In this document: positions 40,076 through 48,937 of the stretch, one piece after another | Layout of the letters: each line of letters opens with the position of its first letter | How positions within the stretch are numbered: the first letter of the stretch is position 1 | Origin: an uncultured Eubacteriales bacterium | Lineage (GTDB): Bacteria; Bacillota; Clostridia; Peptostreptococcales; Anaerovoracaceae | NCBI GenBank assembly: GCA_900315485.1 | Contig: OMZI01000002.1 | Coordinates: forward strand, 1-64,000 | Reading direction: 5' to 3' | Length of the DNA stretch: 64,000 nucleotides | Made by a program: the position numbers and the translations under genes | The notes under the pieces: generated by a model | The model's input: the letters and a program-made list of their open reading frames with translations, nothing else | Database searches by the model: none | Told to the model about the DNA's origin: nothing

Positions 40076-41248
40076 ATGAACGGGTTAGTCGCACTTACAA
40101 TCATCATGGTAGTCTATGCTGCAGGTGATATGATAGCAACCAAGACCAAGGCAATCATATCAATGCTGTTCGTTGCATCCGTAGTATTCGCTATAGGATT
40201 CTGGAACGGACTTCCGGGAACAATTTTCGCAGACTCACAGCTCCAGCCTTTTGCCGCGGTAACAGTAGGACTGCTTCTCGTGCACATGGGAACCACCATC
40301 AAAGTCAAGGAACTCCTTGCTGAGTGGAAAACAGTTGTGCTCGTTCTCGCTTCCACAATTGCAATCTGCCTCGGAGTTTACTTCATTGGCGGCCTGGTCG
40401 TTGAGAAAGCAATGGCACTCATGGCTGCTCCTATCGTAGGCGGCGGAGTCGTAGCATTCCTCGTAATGTCAGAAGCGCTCAAGGATGCCGGAGAAAATGT
40501 AATCGTATTTGGTTCAATCGTACTGGTAATGCAGGGCGTCATCGGATTCCCTATCGCTTCATTCCTCTGCAAGAAAGAAGCACTCAGACTCAGATCCGCT
40601 TTCAGAGATGGATCACTTAAGATGCTTGATGATTCAGCAGTTGCTGATGGAAATGCTGCAAAGAAGACAATTCTCCCACAGGTACCGGAGAAATATAACG
40701 GACCTAATTTCATGATCGCAAAGCTCGCCATCGTAGCTTGCATCGCACAGTGGCTTTCCGGTCTTACAGCAGGCAAGGTCAACATGCTTGTTATCTGCCT
40801 GATCCTCGGTGTAATCTTCCGTGCAATCGGATTCCTTGATGAAGGCTCACTGACAAAGGCTAATGGATTCACATTCGTAATCGGAGCCGTACTGACCAAC
40901 GTATTCGATTCTCTTGCAAATACAACACCATCACAGCTTGTATCAATGATTGGACCTCTCGTGATCATCTTCGCAGTCGGACTTGCGATCTGTGCAATCG
41001 TTGCTATCCTTGTTGGAAAGCTTCTTGGAGAGAGTTGGTACATGTCATTTGCACTTGGCGTAACTGCACTTTTCGGATTCCCGGGAACACTCATAGTTCC
41101 TACAGAAGTTGCCAACGCTGTTGGTGAAAGCGAAGAAGAAGTCGAAATGCTCAAGAAACATCTCGTACCTAAGATGATTATCGCAGGAATGGTTTCGGTA
41201 TCAGTAGTATCAGTAGTATTCGCAGGTATAATGGCTGCGTGGGCATAA
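40076..41248 (+). CDS. Multi-helix membrane carrier, GltS-like in layout
   Basis: The 390-residue product has about 11 hydrophobic helices with GTIFADSQLQPFAAVTVGLL, GGGVVAFLVMSEALKDAGEN and a duplicated Gly-rich pattern (GFPGTLIVPTEVANAVGE). The length and the inward repeat resemble glutamate:sodium symporters, but GltS-specific motifs were not confirmed. It lies 94 bp after the amidohydrolase and before a terminator, so it may import that enzyme's substrate. AGAGAGAAAGGAAAG precedes the ATG. Confidence 0.6.
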   Translation: MNGLVALTIIMVVYAAGDMIATKTKAIISMLFVASVVFAIGFWNGLPGTIFADSQLQPFAAVTVGLLLVHMGTTIKVKELLAEWKTVVLVLASTIAICLGVYFIGGLVVEKAMALMAAPIVGGGVVAFLVMSEALKDAGENVIVFGSIVLVMQGVIGFPIASFLCKKEALRLRSAFRDGSLKMLDDSAVADGNAAKKTILPQVPEKYNGPNFMIAKLAIVACIAQWLSGLTAGKVNMLVICLILGVIFRAIGFLDEGSLTKANGFTFVIGAVLTNVFDSLANTTPSQLVSMIGPLVIIFAVGLAICAIVAILVGKLLGESWYMSFALGVTALFGFPGTLIVPTEVANAVGESEEEVEMLKKHLVPKMIIAGMVSVSVVSVVFAGIMAAWA

Positions 41249-41272
41249 CAAAGGCTTTGGAACTAAAATGCG

Positions 41273-41306
41273 AGGAACCGTTGAAATTTCAACGGTTCCT
41301 TTTTTG
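41273..41306 (+). terminator. Intrinsic terminator after the carrier gene
   Basis: AGGAACCGTTGAAA pairs with TTTCAACGGTTCCT with almost no loop, then TTTTTT. A textbook terminator of the amidohydrolase-carrier operon. Confidence 0.9.
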
Positions 41307-41587
41307 ATGATGTCAAAATGATGTTTTTTCCGGAACGTCCTGAAGGCAGTCAGACAATAGCCGTTATTTTGTTGTGTGGAGTATAAGATGTATAACGAGC
41401 AGGGAGTTTGTTATAATGGTTTCATCAATCATAACGGCTTCGCCGTAAGGATGAAACCATTGATCTCCGGAGGCTAAGCTCCTCCGATAGAGTGGTTTCA
41501 TCAATCATAACGGCTTCGCCGGCTCTGTGGGGGCAGACACTGATCAGAAAGCTGCTTGAATCGTAGCGACTGAAGGGGGTAAGCGAC
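41307..41587. other. Non-coding gap containing the second structured repeat
   Basis: No gene. A TATAAT at 41412 directly precedes the repeat at 41417, and the ribosome site GAAGGGGG of the amidohydrolase gene is at the right end. Confidence 0.5.
41417..41521. repeat. Two-stem structured repeat (copy 2) with a duplicated 29-nt half
   Basis: The outer stem GGTTTCATC/GATGAAACC (41418-41426 with 41450-41458) encloses ACGGC-TTC-GCCGT. The 35-nt block shared with 22557-22591 follows (41460-41494). Then the first 29 nt (41417-41445) are repeated exactly at 41493-41521. Compared with copy 1 both stems changed on both sides, so pairing is kept. Confidence 0.65.
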
Positions 41588-42877
41588 ATGAAGTATGCAT
41601 TTGTTAATGGTATAATCCTCGATGGCAGCAAGGACATGCAGCCTGTTTCAGGCAAGGCCGTACTGACAGACGGGGACCGCATAGCAGGGATCGTTTCTGA
41701 ACTTAAGGATCTGCAGGGATATGAGATAGTTGATCTTAAGGGCGCTTATCTGCTGCCGGGACTGATCGACATGCACGTACATCTTGCTCTCAGCGGCAAA
41801 CCTCCCAGGGCAGACAGCAAGCCGAAGGATTACGACAAACTGTATAAGCTGCTTACCGGAAACAAACTGATCAGAGCAGCGGTCAAGCAGATGGTAGCAG
41901 GATATGCCAGGACCGAGCTGATGAGCGGAGTAACAACGATCAGGACTGTCGGCGGCGTGCTGGATTTTGACGCGCAGGTCAGAGATCTTATCAACGAAGG
42001 CAAAATGACAGGACCGCGCATCATAGCATCGAATACCGGAGTGTCAGTTCCCGGAGGACATTTTGCCGGATCGATCGCAACGGCCGTCAGCTCACCCGAA
42101 GAAGCAAGGGCGCTCGTCCGTCAGATATCTGATACCAGACCAGATCTTATCAAGCTGATGATCACCGGAGGCGTAATGGATTCAGACGAGGAGGGCATGC
42201 CGGGTGCTCTGAAGATGTCACCTGAGATCGTAAGAGCCGCGTGCGAAGAGGCACACAGTCTCGGATATGCTGTTGCAGCTCATGTGGAGAGCACGGAAGG
42301 TGTCAGAGTTGCGCTTGAGAACGGTGTTGATACGATCGAGCATGGGGCAAAGCTTACAGATGAGACGATCAGACTGTTCAAAGAGAGAAAGGCAGCAGAT
42401 ATCTGCACTTTATCGCCTGCGATACCATATGCGATGTTTACTCTCGAAGAGAGTCACGCTACGGAGATCGCGAAGAAGAACGGCAGCGTAGTCCTTGAAG
42501 GGATAATTGACTGCGCAAAAACCTGCATAGAGAATGATATCCCTGTAGGCCTCGGAAGCGATGTGAGCTGCCCGTTCGTAACACATTACAACTTCTGGAG
42601 AGAACTGTATTTCTTCAGCAGATACATAGGAAGGTCAGCGCAGGAGACACTTTACAGGGCCACTGCAGGCAATGCGGCCATCGCCGGCATAGATATGGAG
42701 ACCGGCACGATCGAAGCCGGTAAATGTGCTGACATGATAGTTGTCAGGGAGAATCCGCTGGACGATCTGAACGCACTCAGAAATGTATCAATGGTAATGG
42801 CAAGAGGCAAACTCATCCGCAGACCGAAACATAAGCAGATGAAAGCTATTGATGAAGTGATAGACAGATATTTTTAG
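41588..42877 (+). CDS. Metal-dependent amidohydrolase (imidazolonepropionase/prolidase-like)
   Basis: The 429-residue product has LLPGLIDMHVHLALSGKPPR (H-x-H), GVTTIRTVGG, KLMITGGVMDS (Lys), AAHVESTEGVRVALENGVDT with IEHGAKLTDE (His residues) and LGSDVSCPF (Asp). It is an ADE/urease-fold hydrolase of the group that includes Xaa-Pro and Xaa-Arg dipeptidases. Substrate unknown; a peptide or cyclic amide is likely. It is monocistronic, with a hairpin downstream. Confidence 0.85.
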   Translation: MKYAFVNGIILDGSKDMQPVSGKAVLTDGDRIAGIVSELKDLQGYEIVDLKGAYLLPGLIDMHVHLALSGKPPRADSKPKDYDKLYKLLTGNKLIRAAVKQMVAGYARTELMSGVTTIRTVGGVLDFDAQVRDLINEGKMTGPRIIASNTGVSVPGGHFAGSIATAVSSPEEARALVRQISDTRPDLIKLMITGGVMDSDEEGMPGALKMSPEIVRAACEEAHSLGYAVAAHVESTEGVRVALENGVDTIEHGAKLTDETIRLFKERKAADICTLSPAIPYAMFTLEESHATEIAKKNGSVVLEGIIDCAKTCIENDIPVGLGSDVSCPFVTHYNFWRELYFFSRYIGRSAQETLYRATAGNAAIAGIDMETGTIEAGKCADMIVVRENPLDDLNALRNVSMVMARGKLIRRPKHKQMKAIDEVIDRYF

Positions 42878-42915
42878 GCGACCTGGGCTGAAGAATATCA
42901 GTTGAGAGAGAATAA

Positions 42916-42970
42916 CAAACAAAAGAAGGCCGCAGCACCTGGACTTGCAAGGTGCCACTGCCTTTTGTGC
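42916..42970 (+). terminator. Intrinsic terminator after the amidohydrolase
   Basis: AAAAG-AGGC-GC-GCACCT pairs with AGGTGC-CACTGCC-TTTT over a 9-nt loop; the stem is interrupted by single mismatches. TTTTGTG closes it. Confidence 0.65.
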
Positions 42971-43027
42971 TATCATTAACGACAGAACAATGTACGGAGA
43001 ATGGCATATGAAATGCCGGAGGGGGAT

Positions 43028-43732
43028 ATGATAAAAATCAGTTTTGACGTTCAGGAGATCAATTACGAGAAATGTTTCGAGAGCCTGATACCGCAGCTAA
43101 CACAGGAATTAAGATCAAGTAAGAATCCGGCCGAGCTTGAGAAACTGATAATACGGCTCGGAGATGATCTTGTTCCGGTGGTAAATAAGCTTGTTGGTTT
43201 TCTGGATACAGATACACGTGATCAGATCATAGTATGGATGGTCGAAAAAATGCAGGATTCGATCGTTAGCTCTGTGAACAAGGCGCTGCATGATTATCTT
43301 GGCGGGGACGCGGTTATGATCGGTACCATATATGTTGAAGATAGGCCGGGCCCAAAGATAACACTGCATGCGGTGCAGGTGAAGACAGACAGCACACAGC
43401 TCACTGATTCCCCTGCGCTGACCGGCATTATCGGAGGCGTGGCAAAACTTGCTTTCCTGTTCACTGATCCGGGGACGATCGAGAAAGACGTGATAAAGCT
43501 TTTGTCCTCCGACTATGTTAAGCCTAAGATCATTTCAACACTTTCGGACGGCCTTCGTAAAGCCGGGCTGTATCTCACATTAAGTGATATAGTGGTCAGG
43601 GAAGATACCGGAAACGTTAAGATACCGCATATGACGGATCCGGAAAAGGATGAAGGCCTGCTTCCGGATGCTATCGAAGATAAGATCATTGATGCCATTG
43701 CCGGATGGCTGAAACAGACCTTATTGGTTTGA
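43028..43732 (+). CDS. Hypothetical protein
   Basis: The 234-residue product begins MIKISFDVQEINYEKCFESL. Start 43028 was preferred over 43001 because GGAGGGGG stands just before it. The middle has a helical stretch (LVPVVNKLVGFLDTDTRDQI) and a sheet IGTIYVEDRPGPKITLHAVQ; there is no signal peptide or membrane segment. No family recognised. It lies 34 bp upstream of the 5'-nucleotidase. Confidence 0.6.
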   Translation: MIKISFDVQEINYEKCFESLIPQLTQELRSSKNPAELEKLIIRLGDDLVPVVNKLVGFLDTDTRDQIIVWMVEKMQDSIVSSVNKALHDYLGGDAVMIGTIYVEDRPGPKITLHAVQVKTDSTQLTDSPALTGIIGGVAKLAFLFTDPGTIEKDVIKLLSSDYVKPKIISTLSDGLRKAGLYLTLSDIVVREDTGNVKIPHMTDPEKDEGLLPDAIEDKIIDAIAGWLKQTLLV

Positions 43733-43766
43733 TTCAATACAGAAATAACCAGGGGAGAAATATATA

Positions 43767-45236
43767 ATGAAGAACCTGAAAAAACTTACATTGCTGCACT
43801 CCAACGACCTTCACGGGGACTTCCTTGCAGAGAAGGTTGACGAGAAACTCATCGGCGGCGTTTCGCGCCTGTCCGGCTATATAAACAAGGTCCGGAACGA
43901 GGAGAAGAATGTTATCTATTCTATCTCCGGTGACATGTTCCGCGGCTCGCTGATCGACAGCGAGTTTCAGGGGCTCTCGACGATCGAAATCATGAACATG
44001 CTCGCACCTGATGTTGTGACGATCGGAAATCATGAGGCAGATTATGGGCTGGCGCACATGCTGTTCATCGAGAAGTGCGCGTCATTCCCGATCATCAATG
44101 CCAACATGTATATCAAATACGTCGGCACCCGTCTGTTCAACTCTCACTTCATCAAGGAAATCGATGGAATGCGTGTGATGTTCATAGGCATACTTACCGA
44201 GGAAGTGCTGAAGAACACAAAGAGCGAAGGGGTTGTCGGCACCCTGATAGATATACAGGATGCAGTATCTGAGATCAGCAAAATCTGCGATGCATACCGC
44301 ACTGAGGATGTTGATTTGACCGTTTTGCTCACACATATCGGTATTGAAGAGGACAAGAAACTTGCCGAGGCACTCGACCCGGCATGCGGAATAGATATTA
44401 TTATCGGTGGACACAGCCATACGCTCCTCGAAGAGCCTTGCGTTGTGGCGGGGATCCCGATCGTACAGGCGGCTGTCGGCACAGATCAGATCGGACGTTT
44501 CGATATAATGGTCGATACTGACAAAAACTGCATAGATTCATATACATGGCAGTGCATCCCGATCACAGAAGAGAATTGCCCGCGTGATGAAGCTCTGGAG
44601 AAGGTCGTCAGCGAGTACAAGGATTATACGGACGAGAAGTACGGACGCATCCTTACAAGATTTCCGCGCGCTTATACACATCCGAAGCGCAACATGGAGA
44701 CCGAACTCGGAAACCTCCTGGCGGAATGCATGCGCGATCAGATCGGTGCGGATCTTGTTCTCATCGGCTCAGGAAGCATACGCAAGACATCGCTTGGACC
44801 TGCAGTCACGGTCAGGGATTTCCTTGAGATATTCCCGTTCGCGGAGCCTGCGTTCGGTTTCAGACTGACAGGCAAACAGCTCAGGCATATCGTGACATTC
44901 ATGCTCCGGGAAGACTCATTCCTGGACAGCGAGCATAATGAATGGTTCCAGTTCTCAAAAGGATTCTGCTGCGAGTTTGACCGGAAGAATCACCAGGTCA
45001 TATCACTTAAGATGAACGGGAAAGAAGTCGGAGACGAGGATATGTTCACCGTCGTCATGCAGAAGTTCTTCTTCGATAATATCGGAGATTTCCTGGATCT
45101 CCCTAGCGAGGAGATAGAGAAGAACGGAAGACCTATCGAAGTTGCCACCAAAGCGCCGAACCTGCTGGAGGAATACTTCAAGGACCACGAGAGCATCAAG
45201 CTCGACGATGAACAGAGGCTGATAATTCATACATAA
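43767..45236 (+). CDS. 5'-nucleotidase/UDP-sugar hydrolase-type metallophosphatase without signal peptide
   Basis: The 489-residue product starts MKNLKKLTLLHSNDLHGDFL. Motifs are HSNDLHGD, SGDMFRGS, IGNHEADYGLAH, LLTHIGIEEDKKLAE and GGHSHTLLEE, the two-metal centre of 5'-nucleotidases; the C-terminal substrate domain (from about 330, ELGNLLAECMRDQIGADLVL) is present. Usual members are exported; here there is no leader, so it acts inside the cell on nucleotides or nucleotide sugars. Confidence 0.88.
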   Translation: MKNLKKLTLLHSNDLHGDFLAEKVDEKLIGGVSRLSGYINKVRNEEKNVIYSISGDMFRGSLIDSEFQGLSTIEIMNMLAPDVVTIGNHEADYGLAHMLFIEKCASFPIINANMYIKYVGTRLFNSHFIKEIDGMRVMFIGILTEEVLKNTKSEGVVGTLIDIQDAVSEISKICDAYRTEDVDLTVLLTHIGIEEDKKLAEALDPACGIDIIIGGHSHTLLEEPCVVAGIPIVQAAVGTDQIGRFDIMVDTDKNCIDSYTWQCIPITEENCPRDEALEKVVSEYKDYTDEKYGRILTRFPRAYTHPKRNMETELGNLLAECMRDQIGADLVLIGSGSIRKTSLGPAVTVRDFLEIFPFAEPAFGFRLTGKQLRHIVTFMLREDSFLDSEHNEWFQFSKGFCCEFDRKNHQVISLKMNGKEVGDEDMFTVVMQKFFFDNIGDFLDLPSEEIEKNGRPIEVATKAPNLLEEYFKDHESIKLDDEQRLIIHT

Positions 45237-45255
45237 CAGTGATTGTGAGGAAAAA

Positions 45256-45813
45256 ATGACTTCTAAGGAATGGGAAAAACATACTCTTGAAGAGGACCGC
45301 AAGATCAGAAAGAAGATAGATAAGTACAGGAACAAGGGCACAAACCGGGTGATCCTCGGATTGCTCATTGCTTTATTCGGCTTTGATTCGCTTAACGATG
45401 TCATCAAACAGTTCACGAAAGTTGCCACTGAGTATACAAAGACGGCCGGAAAAAAGAATATGTCGCTGGATGTGATCGCCGGTGCAGTCAAAGCAGGGTC
45501 GCAGGAGACTGACGGCAGGCTTGCCATGGTTGCTCTGGCATTCATCCTTCTGGCTCTTGCAGTATTCTTCTGGGCTGTGACTGCCCGTAATAAAGCTGAT
45601 GCGATCGAGACGAAAATGTTCAGATGGATGCCGGATGAAGAAGAAGAAATCAAAAAGAATGTCCGCTGGCTTCTCAAGGAGATATACAAGCTGACCAGAT
45701 ACAAGAAATTAAAGCCGAAGGAAGAACATGAAAAGGCGGTTCTTGTAGAAGGCGGACATATAGTACTGAACAAGGGATACCGTGAAAACACCGAAAAATA
45801 TAAAGCGTTATGA
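45256..45813 (+). CDS. Hypothetical two-helix membrane protein
   Basis: The 185-residue product has a basic N-terminus (EDRKIRKKIDKYRNKG), a hydrophobic segment VILGLLIALFGF near 32, a second one MVALAFILLALAVFFWAVTA near 95, then a charged tail. It is 19 bp after the nucleotidase gene and overlaps the convergent permease gene by six bases at their stops. Function unknown. Confidence 0.6.
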   Translation: MTSKEWEKHTLEEDRKIRKKIDKYRNKGTNRVILGLLIALFGFDSLNDVIKQFTKVATEYTKTAGKKNMSLDVIAGAVKAGSQETDGRLAMVALAFILLALAVFFWAVTARNKADAIETKMFRWMPDEEEEIKKNVRWLLKEIYKLTRYKKLKPKEEHEKAVLVEGGHIVLNKGYRENTEKYKAL

Positions 45814-47076
45814 CCATACCAGCCAGATGAAGATATATCCGGCAATGACTGCAACGAGGGTGTACGGAACACCTATGCGCATGAAATCTTTGAACGATAC
45901 CTGGTAGCCTTCGCTTTCAAGCAGACCTACAGCTGCGATATTTGCTGAGGCACCTATAGGTGTGATGTTGCCGCCGAGGGTCGCACCGGACAGAAGTCCG
46001 AAGTACAGAAGATACGGTTCTATACCGAGTGTAGAAGTAACAGCGGTCAGGACCGGAAGCATCGTCGCAACATACGGAATGTTATCCACGAATGCGGATA
46101 TGAGGACTGAACCCCAGACTATGATCGTGTACAGCAGGAATTTATCGTTTCCTCCTGCTTTGACTATGAGGTCTGCAAAGTCATTGATGATACCTGTATT
46201 GGTAAGCCCGCCGATAACGACGAAAAGCCCCGTAAGGAGACCGAGAGTACCGAAGTCGAGAGTCATTACCGAAGCGATGGTGTCCTCTGTATTGCCGTCT
46301 CTGATAGTATCAATGATTATCGTGATGACTGCCAGTGTGCAGCATATGACGCCGTTAGTGATAGACGGTGTATCCGGGATAAAAGATGCTGTAATGAGCG
46401 CGCCGACCATCAGGATCAGCATAGCGGTCGGGAGATAATCATGCACTTCAGTCATTTCGACTGAAGTGATTTTTTCTTTAAAATTGCGGAAGAGGATGAA
46501 CATGACAGGTATGGTGGCAAGTGCTCCGAGCTCTACTGCGAAAAAGATACCCGGGCGGCCGTTCATCCAGAAAAAGTCCATGAAGTTCATGCCTGCATAG
46601 TCTCCGAGCATGATCGAAGTCGTATCGCCGACAAGAGTTGCAGCACCCTGCAGGTTGGACGACACTGAAACGGAAAGAATCATTCCGACAGGGTTGATCC
46701 TGAGTTTCCTGCATATGGCCAGAGCGATAGGTGCAACGATCAGGACGGTGGAAACATTATCTATAAATGCGGATATGATACCGGCAAAAAGAGACATGCG
46801 GATGGTTACCCACATCGCATTTTCAGACTTTGACAGCAGAATGTCTGCCAGAAGGGCGGGCATCCCCGAATCAATAAAGTAATAGACGATGACCATTGTT
46901 CCGGCGATCATCAGTAAGACGTTCCAGTTGATGACAGATGCCAGCATTGAAACAGGCAGTATACCTGCAGCAAGAAAGGCCACAGCGGTCACAAGCGCTA
47001 TGTACGGCCTGTACTTAGGCGCTGCGATCATAAGAACATACATCAGTATAAACAGTATTAAAGCTGCCAGTTTCAT
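45808..47076 (-). CDS. ArsB/NhaD/SLC13-type anion or ion permease
   Basis: The 422-residue product has about 12 helices. NVLLMIAGTMVIVYYFIDSG, FIDNVSTVLIVAPIALAICR, LQGAATLVGDTTSIMLGDYA and FVDNIPYVATMLPVLTAVTS with NITPIGASANIAAVG form the paired hairpin loops of the ion transporter superfamily. Substrates in the family range from arsenite and sodium to di-carboxylates; none is singled out here. Confidence 0.83.
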   Translation of the reverse strand: MKLAALILFILMYVLMIAAPKYRPYIALVTAVAFLAAGILPVSMLASVINWNVLLMIAGTMVIVYYFIDSGMPALLADILLSKSENAMWVTIRMSLFAGIISAFIDNVSTVLIVAPIALAICRKLRINPVGMILSVSVSSNLQGAATLVGDTTSIMLGDYAGMNFMDFFWMNGRPGIFFAVELGALATIPVMFILFRNFKEKITSVEMTEVHDYLPTAMLILMVGALITASFIPDTPSITNGVICCTLAVITIIIDTIRDGNTEDTIASVMTLDFGTLGLLTGLFVVIGGLTNTGIINDFADLIVKAGGNDKFLLYTIIVWGSVLISAFVDNIPYVATMLPVLTAVTSTLGIEPYLLYFGLLSGATLGGNITPIGASANIAAVGLLESEGYQVSFKDFMRIGVPYTLVAVIAGYIFIWLVWS

Positions 47077-47374
47077 CCAGTCCCTCCAGATATATGTGTA
47101 TCACAGATATAATAGCACTGTCAGGACGCAAAATGAACTGCCTGTTGTGCGCTAAATACTGTTCAGACCCGTATGCTGTGACAGAGATGGAGGATGCTGC
47201 AGTGGCAGCGACATCAGCGGAAAGATGTAGGCGCAGCATCGAAAATAATATGATTTACCAGAGAGCCGTTCAGCCGGACGGCTCTTTTTGTGGTATAGTT
47301 AGTGTACCGGCAAGGGGGGCCGCCTTAAGGGACGGCTTTAATGCTGAAATAAAAAAAGGAGAGAATCAGATAAA
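47077..47374. other. Intergenic region with a terminator and a GC-rich leader for pepD
   Basis: Divergent start region of the permease (minus) and pepD (plus). Contains the terminator at 47262 on the plus strand, so a short transcript may end there. TATAGT at 47293 is a possible -10 for pepD. The remainder has no convincing gene. Confidence 0.4.
47262..47289 (+). terminator. Intrinsic terminator with no gene before it on the same strand
   Basis: AGAGCCGT pairs with ACGGCTCT over an 8-nt loop, then TTTTTG. No plus-strand gene lies upstream (the permease is on the minus strand), so it may end a small RNA. Confidence 0.6.
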
Positions 47375-48823
47375 ATGGGTGTATTAAGCAATCTTGAACC
47401 AAAGGAAGTATTTGAAAACTTTGAAGCTCTGTCAATGATCCCGAGGAGGACATTCAGAGATGAGAAGATCAGCGATTTCTGTGTTGAATTTGCCAAGAAG
47501 CACGGCCTTGAGTATGTACAGGACCATGTAGGCAATGTCATCATCTATAAGCCGGGAACAGAAGGATATGAAAACAGCGAACCTGTCATCCTTCAGGGCC
47601 ATATGGACATGGTGGCAAGCAAAACACCTGATTCCGATCATGATTTCGATACCGATCCTCTCGATCTGTTCATCGAGGACGGATACGTCGGTGCAAGAAA
47701 TACGACCCTCGGCGGTGACGACGGTATAGCTCTCGCATATGCCATGACAGTTCTTGCAAGTGATGATATCCCGCATCCTCCGATCGAAGCGGTCTTCACA
47801 ATAGATGAGGAGATCGGTATGGGCGGTGCTGAGGCACTCGATGTATCGATGCTCAAGGGCAGGAAGATATTCAACATCGACGGAGAACTTGACGGTGTTC
47901 TCAATGTCGGATGCGCAGGCGGAACTGTATGCGATGTAGTTATCCCTGTATCCAGAAGAGAGAGAAACGGTGCAAAAGTGACCATCAGGGCTCATGGCTA
48001 TCTCGGCGGGCACTCCGGAAACGATATCCAGAGACAGAGAGGCAACGCTATCAAGGATATGGGTCGTCTGCTGTATGATCTGAGCAAGAAGATAGACTTC
48101 TCTCTGATGTCGGTAAACGGCGGAAATGCGGCTAACGTAATTGCCCAGTACTGCACTGCGGAAGTCGTCATGAGCGCTGACAGGGCTGAGAACTTTGTTT
48201 CAAGACTCAATGACCTTGTTGAGGTAATGCGTTCAGAGTATCAGGGCAGTGAGCCTGATATGGTCATCGAGGCTGAGATCGGAGAAGAAGATACATACGA
48301 TGTATTCAACTGGGAGTGCACTGTAAATGTTATCTGGTATATGTACGGAGCCATCGACGGAGTACAGGCCATGGAGCGCAATGTACCGGGTGCAGTAGAG
48401 AGCTCACTCAACACCGGCATCGCAGTCACAGATAATGATTCAGTTGATGTAACATATCAGGTAAGAAGCTCCATCGAGAGCAAGAGGGATGAGATGGTAC
48501 ACAGGCTGGGTCTCTGGAGCGAGATCGTAGGCGGTCATGTCGTGGTGCAGTCTGCTTATCCTGCATGGCCTTACAATCCGGAATCCGAACTGAGAGCTGT
48601 AATGGAGGAGACATACAGAGATATGTTCGGAAGCGATCCTGAGGTAAGTGTCATCCATGCCGGACTCGAAGGAGGCATCCTGATGGGCAAGAACCCTGAT
48701 TTCGACATAGTCACATTCGGACCTGAGATGCTGAATGTACATACACCTGGAGAGAGGCTGAATATAGAGTCGACAAGAAAGAACTGGGAATACCTCAAAG
48801 AGGTCCTTGCAAGACTCAAGTAA
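47375..48823 (+). CDS. pepD: Aminoacyl-histidine dipeptidase (PepD, peptidase M20)
   Basis: The 482-residue product starts MGVLSNLEPKEVFENFEALS. Metal motifs are PVILQGHMDMVASKT, TTLGGDDGIALAYAM, VFTIDEEIGMGGAEAL and FNIDGELDGVLNVGCAGG; the dimer domain SRRERNGAKVTIRAHGYLGG follows. It hydrolyses Xaa-His and other dipeptides in the cytoplasm, feeding amino-acid fermentation. AAAGGAGAGAATC precedes the ATG. Confidence 0.92.
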   Translation: MGVLSNLEPKEVFENFEALSMIPRRTFRDEKISDFCVEFAKKHGLEYVQDHVGNVIIYKPGTEGYENSEPVILQGHMDMVASKTPDSDHDFDTDPLDLFIEDGYVGARNTTLGGDDGIALAYAMTVLASDDIPHPPIEAVFTIDEEIGMGGAEALDVSMLKGRKIFNIDGELDGVLNVGCAGGTVCDVVIPVSRRERNGAKVTIRAHGYLGGHSGNDIQRQRGNAIKDMGRLLYDLSKKIDFSLMSVNGGNAANVIAQYCTAEVVMSADRAENFVSRLNDLVEVMRSEYQGSEPDMVIEAEIGEEDTYDVFNWECTVNVIWYMYGAIDGVQAMERNVPGAVESSLNTGIAVTDNDSVDVTYQVRSSIESKRDEMVHRLGLWSEIVGGHVVVQSAYPAWPYNPESELRAVMEETYRDMFGSDPEVSVIHAGLEGGILMGKNPDFDIVTFGPEMLNVHTPGERLNIESTRKNWEYLKEVLARLK

Positions 48824-48834
48824 TAGAAAACATG

Positions 48835-48872
48835 CGCCGGAAAGATGCATATCATGCTGTTCCGGCGTTTTT
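48835..48872 (+). terminator. Intrinsic terminator after pepD
   Basis: CGCCGGAA pairs with TTCCGGCG over a loop of about 17 nt, then TTTTT. Confidence 0.85.
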
Positions 48873-48937
48873 CTTCCTGTAACAGGTGCTTCATGTGGTA
48901 ATATCTGCATATATCAGACAGAAAGGATATCCGGAAC

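Noticed and set aside
41417-41521. Exact 29-nt repeat with a 47-nt gap, resembling two CRISPR repeats
   Set aside because: Only two units, the gap is the conserved structured block also found at 22557, and no cas genes are present.
47094-47387. 97-codon open frame between the permease and pepD
   Set aside because: It runs through a terminator and into the pepD leader, has no ribosome site and no known domain.
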